The position numbers and the translations under genes were made by a program. This document shows positions 6,530-11,490 of a stretch of DNA of 11,490 nt, piece by piece. This DNA comes from Nitrospirota bacterium. GTDB lineage: Bacteria; Nitrospirota; 9FT-COMBO-42-15; HDB-SIOI813. The stretch covers positions 1 through 11,490 of the forward strand of contig JACRGZ010000106.1 of NCBI GenBank assembly GCA_016234155.1. Reading direction: 5' to 3'. The notes beneath the pieces were generated by a model. It did no database searches and was not told the DNA's origin. It saw nothing but the letters and a program-made list of their open reading frames with translations. Each line of letters opens with the position of its first letter. The first letter of the stretch is position 1.

Positions 6530-7726
6530 ATGACTCTCGCGAGACGTGTCTCATTGATAAAACCCTCCCCTACCCTCTCGTTAGAAGCCAGGGCTAAGGC
6601 CATGAAGAAGGAGGGTGTGGATGTAATAAGCTTTAGCGCTGGTGAACCTGATTTTGATACGCCGGAAGGGATAAAAAATGCTGCTATAGAGGCAATTAAA
6701 GATGGTTTCACCAAGTACACCCCTTCCTCAGGCATAATCGAGCTCAGAAATGCAGTTACCGGTAAACTGGCAAAGAACCACGGCCTCCGCTACAAACCTG
6801 AAGATATACTTATATCATGCGGGGCAAAGCATAGTCTCTACAATATTGCAATGGCATTATTTGAGGAGGGGGATGAGGTTATTATACCATCCCCTTACTG
6901 GGTGACTTATCCGGAGCAGATCCTTTTGAGCGGGGCAATGCCTGTAATTGCAGAGACCACGCAGGAAGATTCCTTTTTAATTAAACCTGAGGTAATTGAA
7001 GGTGTAATTACAAAAAAGACAAAGGGGCTGATCCTCAATACCCCTTCTAACCCCGTCGGTGCAGCATATGACAGGACTCAGTTGGAAAGGATAGCGGAAA
7101 TTGCAGTAAGGCATAAAATCTATGTCATATCTGATGAGACTTATGAGGATATAGTTTATGATGGGTTCAAACAAACAAGTATAGCCTCACTTGATAAAGA
7201 TATTTTTAAACTCACTATTGTAGTTAACGGCGTCTCAAAGTCATTTGCCATGACCGGCTGGAGGATTGGGTATGCCGCAGGCCCAGGGGATATTATAGAG
7301 GCCATGGGGAATATACAGAGCCAGAGCACGTCAAATCCTGCCTCCATCTCTCAAAAGGCGGCCGTTGAGGCCCTGACCGGTAGTTATGAAGACTTTATTA
7401 ACATGATGGTTGGGAGATTTAACAGGAGGAGACATTACATAGTGAAAAGATTGGGGGAAATCCCAGGTGTATCCTGTTTCATGCCGAAAGGCTCATTCTA
7501 CGTCTTTCCAAATATATCTGGAATACTTGGAAGGAAATTTGGCAATGTGGTTTTGGACTCCTCTGTTAAGTTTGCAGAATATCTGCTGAATGAGGCAAAG
7601 GTTGCTGTTGTCCCTGGTGAGCCATTCGGTGCACCAGGATATGTACGCCTCTCTTATGCGACATCTATGGAAAACATAGAGAAAGGTATCGATAGGATAG
7701 AGGCAGCGATGAGGGAACTACAGTAA
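6530..7726 (+). CDS. Class I pyridoxal-phosphate aminotransferase, aspartate-aminotransferase type
   Basis: The protein belongs to the fold-type I aminotransferases of the AspB/AspC (Igamma) group, which interconvert aspartate and 2-oxoglutarate with oxaloacetate and glutamate; related members accept aromatic substrates or prephenate. From this start it is 398 residues and opens MTLARRVSLIKPSPTLSLEA, which lines up with the usual family amino end. Clear motifs are SAGEPDFDTP, the N-T-P-S-N-P-V-G loop, SDETYEDI, and SKSFAMTGWRIGY, whose lysine (K237, codon 7238-7240) binds the cofactor. The carboxyl end has the conserved arginine in VRLSYATS. An ATG at 6509 is also in frame and would overlap coaD by 14 bases. 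I prefer 6530 because of the family alignment and AAGGA at 6515-6519. Exact substrate specificity cannot be read from the sequence. Confidence 0.92.
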   Translation: MTLARRVSLIKPSPTLSLEARAKAMKKEGVDVISFSAGEPDFDTPEGIKNAAIEAIKDGFTKYTPSSGIIELRNAVTGKLAKNHGLRYKPEDILISCGAKHSLYNIAMALFEEGDEVIIPSPYWVTYPEQILLSGAMPVIAETTQEDSFLIKPEVIEGVITKKTKGLILNTPSNPVGAAYDRTQLERIAEIAVRHKIYVISDETYEDIVYDGFKQTSIASLDKDIFKLTIVVNGVSKSFAMTGWRIGYAAGPGDIIEAMGNIQSQSTSNPASISQKAAVEALTGSYEDFINMMVGRFNRRRHYIVKRLGEIPGVSCFMPKGSFYVFPNISGILGRKFGNVVLDSSVKFAEYLLNEAKVAVVPGEPFGAPGYVRLSYATSMENIEKGIDRIEAAMRELQ

Positions 7727-7736
7727 TTTATTGGTA

Positions 7737-7817
7737 AGGGTTCAAGGGGTCAAGGATTCAAGGGGTCAAGTGATATTAATTCACTTGAATCCTCGACCCC
7801 TTGACCCCTTGAACCCT
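7737..7817. repeat. Intergenic hairpin repeat D (TTCAAGGGGTCAAG type)
   Basis: AGGGTTCAAGGGGTCAAGG (7737-7755) is exactly complementary to 7799-7817. An inner stem pairs TCAAGTGA (7766-7773) with TCACTTGA (7781-7788). TTCAAGGGGTCAAG occurs twice in tandem, at 7741-7754 and 7757-7770. The element fills most of the gap between the aminotransferase and fmdB, ending 7 bases before the fmdB Shine-Dalgarno. No T-run follows, so it is more likely a dispersed repeat than a dedicated terminator, although the folded RNA could still slow or stop transcription. Confidence 0.8.
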
Positions 7818-7842
7818 AATTTTCAAGGAGGTGTTTAAATAA

Positions 7843-8115
7843 GTGCCTATTTATGAATACAGATGCAATAACTGTGGACACACTTTTGAGGTGATGCAAA
7901 AGGTGAGTGACCCGCCAATTACTGTGTGTATCAAGTGCAATGGTCCTACAAGCAAGTTAATATCTCCTGCCGGACTGATGTTCAAGGGTAGCGGCTGGTA
8001 TATTACCGACTATTCATCCAAGGGGAAGCCTCCTAAGGAGGAAGGTAAAGGAGAAAAGGAAAAGGATAAAACTACCGAGAAAAAAGAAGAGAAAAAAGTT
8101 GGATCAGTCACTTAA
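7843..8115 (+). CDS. FmdB-family zinc-ribbon protein
   Basis: The 90-residue protein opens MPIYEYRCNNCGHTFEVMQK, the hallmark of the FmdB/CxxC_CxxC_SSSS regulatory-type family. Its zinc-binding pairs are C8/C11 and C29/C32. The conserved G-S-G-W-Y-I-T-D-Y segment follows at residues 49-57. The tail from about 58 to 90 is rich in lysine and glutamate and probably disordered, which is common in the family. The name comes from a putative regulator of formamidase; the role in most bacteria is unproven. The GTG start has an excellent Shine-Dalgarno, AAGGAGGTG at 7825-7833. The gene ends by overlapping the end of the convergent ABC permease by 8 bases. Confidence 0.92.
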   Translation: MPIYEYRCNNCGHTFEVMQKVSDPPITVCIKCNGPTSKLISPAGLMFKGSGWYITDYSSKGKPPKEEGKGEKEKDKTTEKKEEKKVGSVT

Positions 8116-8896
8116 AGTCGCGTCTCTGAAATATAACTCCAGACAATAGAAGTATAACAGCAACATAAAAAAGCCCGTATACAGTCACAAGTGCAATATA
8201 CGATGACGGGACATCAAGTCTATGGACGACCCTGCCTTTTATATTAAAATTGTCCAAATTAGGTAAAAAATAGTAAAAGAAGGTGATCGGCCCTTTCAAT
8301 AAAGAATCCTGAACCTTATCCCCGATCAGTTTAAGTTCTTCTGTAAGATGACCAATTATATAGGCAGCAATAGTGAATATGGCGCTCAGTGTCGAGGAGC
8401 TTGAGAAAGTAGAAAACATAAGGGCGATAGCAGTTATGACCATGAGTTCTATGAATATCAGATAGATGGCTTTCCATATATCAAAATTTACATCAAATAT
8501 ACTGTGCCCCCATCGTAGCTCATTGAGAATCAGTATAATATAAAGTCCTGCACCCATAATCACAATATTGACCAGGATGGTTATGAGGAGTCCGATATAC
8601 TTCCCTATAAGGAATTGATAGCGCGGAACCGGTTTGGCAAGGATATTATAGATGGTCTTCTTCTCTATCTCTTTGATGATGAGCCCTATCCCGAGGAATA
8701 TCGCTATGAGGGCGCCGAATACGTTTATACTCGCAAGTCCTATATCAATGATTATCTTTGACTGCTCACCTACGGTTAAAGTTGCAAGGAGGAGAGATGC
8801 AGCAATCATGAGGAGGGCAAAGAAGAGGAGGTTATAGAGGATCTTATCCCTTATCGCCTCTCTAAACGTATTCCGGGCAATTGTAAGTACCTTCAA
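8108..8896 (-). CDS. ABC-2 type transporter permease
   Basis: This 262-residue membrane protein looks like the permease of an ABC-2 (NatB/YhaP-like) exporter. Six hydrophobic segments lie at about residues 22-41, 55-76, 100-124, 145-165, 168-185 and 232-253. The amino end, TIARNTFREAIRDKILYNLL, and the block EIEKKTIYNILAKPVPRYQFLIGKY (shown in part: KKTIYNILAKPVPR) are typical of this group. Translation starts at TTG (8896-8894), which overlaps the TGA stop of the ATPase gene in the sequence TTGA, so the two are translationally coupled. Together they should form one membrane transporter; the cargo is unknown. The gene end overlaps the fmdB end on the other strand. Confidence 0.9.
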   Translation of the reverse strand: MKVLTIARNTFREAIRDKILYNLLFFALLMIAASLLLATLTVGEQSKIIIDIGLASINVFGALIAIFLGIGLIIKEIEKKTIYNILAKPVPRYQFLIGKYIGLLITILVNIVIMGAGLYIILILNELRWGHSIFDVNFDIWKAIYLIFIELMVITAIALMFSTFSSSSTLSAIFTIAAYIIGHLTEELKLIGDKVQDSLLKGPITFFYYFLPNLDNFNIKGRVVHRLDVPSSYIALVTVYGLFYVAVILLLSGVIFQRRDFK

Positions 8897-9834
8897 GAAG
8901 TTCCGCCTATCTTTTTTATAAAGTGTTCTTCTAATGTCTCACGTTGAGGTATCACAGAGACGACACTCCCCTTTCCGTCCTTTATCAGTTGCAATATACT
9001 GTCTACCCTATCTTCATCTCTTACATTTATAGACACATGGTCACATGTCTCATAGAGTGAGGAACCTATAGCCTCCATATGTGCCAGCATCTCCTTACTG
9101 ACATTCCTTGCAACGATCTCTACATATTTGACCTTCGCATCCATAATCTCATTCAACCTGCCTACGTTTACAAGCTCACCCTTCATAAGCATACCCACCC
9201 TGTCGCATATCATCTCAACATCAGGGATTATATGGGTGCTGAAGAAGACCGTCTTACCATCCTCTTTCAGCCGCAGGATAATATCCCGTATCTCCTTCCT
9301 CCCTATAGGGTCAAGCCCGGACATCGGCTCATCAAGCACTATAAGGTCAGGTTGGTTTATCAATGCCTGCGCTATTCCTATCCTCTGTAGCATACCTTTG
9401 GAAAACTTGCGCAGTTGGAGGTCTGCGGCATCTTCAAGTCCAACCAGGGTAAGGAGGTTATTCATCCGTGTCCTCAACTCATCTCCTTCCAATCCAAACA
9501 GTTGACCATAGAAACGTAAGAATTCTCTTGAGGTAAGATAGTCATAGAAATATGGTTGCTCAGGGAGGAAGCCGATGCGATTTTTTACTTCAACATCTGC
9601 AGCCTCTTTATTTAATATCCATGCCTTTCCGGTAGTCGGGTATATAAGCCCCATAAGTATCTTTATGGTGGTTGTCTTCCCCGCTCCATTAGGGCCAAGA
9701 AAACCGAAAATCTCGCCCTCAGTTACCTCAAGGTTAAGACCTTTAAGGGCAGCAACACTCTTCCCCCTGAAGCCGACTTTGAAGACTTTGGTGAGGTTTT
9801 CTGTTTTTATGACACTATTAGTCATGACAGCCAT
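8893..9834 (-). CDS. ABC transporter ATP-binding subunit (ABC-2 exporter type)
   Basis: The 313-residue protein is the ATPase that powers the permease encoded just after it. Walker A is GPNGAGKT (47-54), the Q-loop is FLPEQPYFYD with Q93, the signature is FSKGMLQR (144-151, a normal variant of LSGGQ), Walker B is LIVLDEP (164-170), the D-loop is SGLDP, and the switch histidine is H201 in STHIIPDVE. A carboxyl domain of about 80 residues after 230 is usual for this class. ATG 9834 is the first start. ATG 9825, three codons later, is preceded by GGATGG at a good distance and may be the true one. A pair of hairpins separates it from the upstream TPR-like gene. Confidence 0.95.
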   Translation of the reverse strand: MAVMTNSVIKTENLTKVFKVGFRGKSVAALKGLNLEVTEGEIFGFLGPNGAGKTTTIKILMGLIYPTTGKAWILNKEAADVEVKNRIGFLPEQPYFYDYLTSREFLRFYGQLFGLEGDELRTRMNNLLTLVGLEDAADLQLRKFSKGMLQRIGIAQALINQPDLIVLDEPMSGLDPIGRKEIRDIILRLKEDGKTVFFSTHIIPDVEMICDRVGMLMKGELVNVGRLNEIMDAKVKYVEIVARNVSKEMLAHMEAIGSSLYETCDHVSINVRDEDRVDSILQLIKDGKGSVVSVIPQRETLEEHFIKKIGGTS

Positions 9835-9855
9835 CCGATTCTGTTATCATTGTAG

Positions 9856-9899
9856 TGTGGGGGTTCATCCCCCACAATTAGCCGACCATAAAGGTCGGC
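9856..9899. repeat. Tandem hairpin pair, intergenic repeat E
   Basis: Two perfect stem-loops stand back to back. TGTGGGGG (9856-9863) pairs with CCCCCACA (9869-9876) around TTCAT, and GCCGACC (9881-9887) pairs with GGTCGGC (9893-9899) around ATAAA. On the minus strand they directly follow the stop codon of the TPR-like gene and precede the ATPase gene. No long T-run follows either hairpin, so partial termination or mRNA-end protection is possible but not shown. The combination resembles a repeat I recall from other genomes of this general type. Confidence 0.65.
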
Positions 9900-9900
9900 G

Positions 9901-10776
9901 CTACTTGCCATATACCCTCATCCGCTCTTTAACCACACTGCTATATACCCTCCCATCTTCCGGATTAAAATAGTAATACCCCCCAAATGGCTCACGCGGC
10001 ACACCAGTAATAATACCCCGTTCAACTAACTCTATCAACTTTTCAGGATATGCCTTATACACATCTTTAGATCTTCTTACCGCCTCTTCCAGGAACCTTG
10101 CATCCCTCTCTACAATCACCTCTTTTATCCTCTGCTCTAAAATAGCCCTGACCTTTTCATCCCCTGTTTCTTTATACATCCGCAAGAGAAACTCAAGGGC
10201 TACATCAGGGTCTCCTGCCTGGACATAAAGTCTTGCTGCAAGTTTTGGCAGGTACGCCGGATGGCCTGGCAACTTTGACGCCTTTGCCATGTATTCTGCT
10301 GCTGACCTATAGTCGTTGAGATAGAAAAAGCTATTAAATCCTATGTAAAATGGTATCTGCCACACATCCGGGTTTTCTCTCATCCCTTTGAGGAGTAACG
10401 CATTGCTTTTCTCCGGCACCTTCCCGAGGACAGACAAGGTAACCCCGCCAAGCTGATAGGCATAGGCAAATTTAGGGTCAAGGGTAGTCACTACATCAAG
10501 TGCATGATATATCCAGTCATATCCTTTTGGCGTAACTGTATCCTCCCCTATCACCTGAATCGCCTGAAGCCAGATTATATCGGCAGCCAACTGTTCATAT
10601 CCTATCACAGCAGGCTTAAGATATTCTCCCTTGGGGAGGATCACAAACTCTTCGATCTTTTTTTCCATCCCCTTATACCCTGCGATCTGATGCTGGATAA
10701 TATACAGGGAAAACGCTAAAGCGGCCATCAGTGGAATCACAAAAGGATGTTTAGCCTTTAATAGGAGAGCATGCAT
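9901..10776 (-). CDS. Membrane-anchored TPR-like repeat protein, function unknown
   Basis: The 291-residue protein has a short basic amino end, one hydrophobic helix (about residues 11-27, PFVIPLMAALAFSLYII) and a soluble remainder. It is probably anchored in the inner membrane and faces the periplasm. From about 75 to 225 helices pair up in the manner of degenerate tetratricopeptide repeats, for example LDPKFAYAYQLGGVTLSVLGK, N-D-Y-R-S-A-A-E-Y-M-A-K-A-S-K-L-P and GDPDVALEFLLRMYKETGD. TPR folds hold protein partners. The carboxyl end, GVPREPFGGYYYFNPEDGRVYSS, is aromatic and conserved-looking. The gene lies between a prepilin gene and an ABC pair, which suggests a surface or pilus role without proving it. 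An in-frame TAA lies just upstream of ATG 10776, which excludes a longer form; the Shine-Dalgarno is weak. Confidence 0.8.
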   Translation of the reverse strand: MHALLLKAKHPFVIPLMAALAFSLYIIQHQIAGYKGMEKKIEEFVILPKGEYLKPAVIGYEQLAADIIWLQAIQVIGEDTVTPKGYDWIYHALDVVTTLDPKFAYAYQLGGVTLSVLGKVPEKSNALLLKGMRENPDVWQIPFYIGFNSFFYLNDYRSAAEYMAKASKLPGHPAYLPKLAARLYVQAGDPDVALEFLLRMYKETGDEKVRAILEQRIKEVIVERDARFLEEAVRRSKDVYKAYPEKLIELVERGIITGVPREPFGGYYYFNPEDGRVYSSVVKERMRVYGK

Positions 10777-10804
10777 ATATTATCAATTCTTCCCCATATA
10801 GGTT

Positions 10805-10847
10805 ATACCAAATATATAATCTATAGTGATACCAATATCAATACCAA
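10805..10847. repeat. Three ATACCAA heptamers upstream of the TPR-like gene
   Basis: ATACCAA occurs at 10805-10811, 10829-10835 and 10841-10847, all in the same orientation, with start-to-start distances of 24 and 12. The regular 12-base register, close to one helical turn, is compatible with a protein-binding array. It overlaps the promoter candidate for the minus-strand gene that begins at 10776. Confidence 0.45.
10813..10841 (-). promoter_or_regulatory. Possible sigma-70 promoter of the TPR-like/ABC genes
   Basis: On the minus strand TTGATA (10841-10836, five of six matches to TTGACA) is followed after 17 bases by TATATA (10818-10813, four of six matches to TATAAT). TATATT at a 19-base spacing is an alternative. 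Transcription would begin near 10806, giving a leader of about 30 bases before ATG 10776. The region is very AT-rich, so a chance match is possible. Confidence 0.35.
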
Positions 10848-10898
10848 TTCTGTAATTACCCGGGGTTGGAAAACCTGCCTGTTGATTGCGATGATTGT

Positions 10899-11357
10899 CT
10901 ACGGGGTGGTAACGTCGTTCTGCTGGATGGTAAAGCTTCTATTCTGGTCGTAGAGCCATTGGTCAGTAGAGTTGTCCCTATCTATATTCCCAACAGCAGC
11001 AGAAATAAAGGTGCTTGCTGTAGCCGCAGACCCTGGATCGGAATAGTCTATCCCCATTTCAGTAGATGTAGGCGTTCCTGTTGCAGCCACTCCATTATAC
11101 CAGTAACGATATCTGGTTGTTCCCTGAGGCTGCCAGCCGATCCCAGTCCAGTCTGTGATATATGTGTCGTATTCTGTTTTATATGAGATAGCAAGTTCAC
11201 CGATTGCCCCAAGATTGCTCTTTATCTCTGACTGTTTTGCACGGGCCTGATAGCTGAGAAAACTTCCGGTAGCAAGGGCGGCAAGAATACCCAGAATCGC
11301 TACAGTAACCATCAACTCGATGAGGGTAAAACCATCCTGATGAACATTTTTAACCAT
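10899..11357 (-). CDS. Type IV prepilin (N-methylated major-pilin-like protein)
   Basis: The 152-residue precursor begins MVKNVHQDG/FTLIELMVTVAILG. Prepilin peptidase should cut after G9 and methylate F10. Glu14 is the conserved Glu5 of mature pilins needed for assembly, and the hydrophobic helix covers about 10-33. The segment F-L-S-Y-Q-A-R-A-K-Q-S-E-I-K-S-N-L-G-A-I (33-52) is typical of PilA/GspG-like pilins of Nitrospirota and Desulfobacterota. The mature protein has no cysteine, so no disulfide-closed D-region, and is rich in aromatic residues (17 of 143), including the cluster Y83-Y87. An AAGGGAT Shine-Dalgarno lies at 11374-11368. Whether it builds a type IV pilus or a type II secretion pseudopilus cannot be decided here. 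A terminator-like hairpin lies just upstream. Confidence 0.93.
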   Translation of the reverse strand: MVKNVHQDGFTLIELMVTVAILGILAALATGSFLSYQARAKQSEIKSNLGAIGELAISYKTEYDTYITDWTGIGWQPQGTTRYRYWYNGVAATGTPTSTEMGIDYSDPGSAATASTFISAAVGNIDRDNSTDQWLYDQNRSFTIQQNDVTTP

Positions 11358-11386
11358 AACTTTTTCTATCCCTTCCAGCTATGGAT

Positions 11387-11421
11387 AAAAAAAGGGGCGA
11401 CAATCCTAAACCGCCCCTTTT
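11387..11421 (-). terminator. Rho-independent terminator, minus strand
   Basis: AAAAGGGGCG (11390-11399) pairs perfectly with CGCCCCTTTT (11412-11421) around a 12-base loop. On the minus strand the stem is followed by an uninterrupted run of seven T (11393-11387). This is a strong intrinsic terminator for a gene coming from the right edge. On the plus strand the run is only four T, so a weaker bidirectional effect is possible. It ends about 29 bases before the prepilin ATG. Confidence 0.85.
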
Positions 11422-11462
11422 GTAATTTGTTGTATGGTGACATGATCTCACTTTTTAGAGGA

Positions 11463-11490
11463 CTATGTACCTACATCATTAGTCCCGTTG
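11463..11490 (-). CDS. Possible C-terminal tail of an upstream gene, perhaps a second prepilin (partial)
   Basis: In the minus-strand frame beginning at 11489 the last codons read NGTNDVGT followed by TAG at 11465-11463. The terminator lies about 40 bases further on, as expected for the 3' end of a gene. The tail resembles the end of the prepilin downstream (QQNDVTTP), which hints at a tandem pilin gene mostly outside the window. The other two minus-strand frames stop even sooner, at 11481-11479 or 11473-11471, so they too could be gene ends. The evidence is thin. Confidence 0.3.

Noticed and set aside
5895..7817. Recurrent short words in repeats C and D considered as a CRISPR array
   Set aside because: There is no regular repeat-spacer alternation; the words form nested inverted arms, and no cas gene is present.
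7737..7817. Repeat D considered as a dedicated rho-independent terminator of the aminotransferase gene
   Set aside because: The stem is long, contains internal tandem copies and is not followed by a T-run, so a dispersed repeat explains it better.
9079..9505. Two plus-strand open frames of about 100-125 codons opposite the ABC ATPase gene
   Set aside because: The minus-strand frame has every ABC motif in order; the plus-strand frames have none and are shadows.
11437..11451. GTGA-N7-TCAC, similar to a CRP/FNR-type site, right of the prepilin gene
   Set aside because: CRP sites need a 6-base spacer between these half sites; the spacing is off by one and the outer bases do not match.

Overview
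The window comes from a Gram-negative bacterium: it holds a tripartite RND efflux pump (periplasmic adaptor plus inner-membrane transporter) and a type IV prepilin, and nearly every gene has a Shine-Dalgarno start. Codon use and base composition are moderate (sampled lines range from about 38% to 52% G+C). Several intergenic palindromic repeats resemble those seen across Nitrospirota and Desulfobacterota-like genomes. One of them, translated, gives the familiar spurious peptide CHPELVSGS. I therefore suspect a lineage of that kind, but the sequence alone does not fix the phylum.

Layout from left to right. Bases 1-191 carry two different palindromic repeats. Bases 192-4405 hold an adaptor gene and an RND transporter gene 11 bases apart, clearly one transcription unit. 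Bases 4406-4799 are non-coding and unusually structured. They contain a short direct duplication that includes the transporter's stop codon, a 17-bp perfect inverted repeat, a dyad, and a near-consensus sigma-54 (-24/-12) promoter. That promoter points at a 57-residue zinc-ribbon gene (4800-4973) which is short enough to be missed by ordinary gene calling. Convergent to it is a stand-alone Lrp/AsnC ligand-binding (RAM) domain gene (4993-5235, minus). Bases 5329-8115 hold a plus-strand housekeeping cluster: rsmD (16S rRNA methyltransferase), coaD (coenzyme A synthesis), an aspartate-type aminotransferase, and an FmdB-family zinc ribbon. Repeat hairpins separate rsmD from coaD, and the aminotransferase from fmdB.

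Bases 8108-11490 are all minus strand. Reading in the direction of transcription they run: a terminator and the probable tail of an upstream gene at the right edge, a type IV prepilin, a membrane-anchored TPR-like protein, an ABC ATPase and an ABC-2 permease. The ATPase and permease overlap by four bases and must form one transporter. Prepilin, TPR-like protein and ABC pair look like one functional neighbourhood (cell surface or pilus related), although a promoter candidate before the TPR-like gene suggests it can be transcribed on its own.

The observations I rate highest are the sigma-54 promoter and small zinc-ribbon gene; the terminator-like hairpin placed so close to the prepilin start that no promoter fits between them; the repeat-derived tail on RsmD; and the density of unrelated palindromic repeat families. 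I do not see a clearly new defence or mobile system here.
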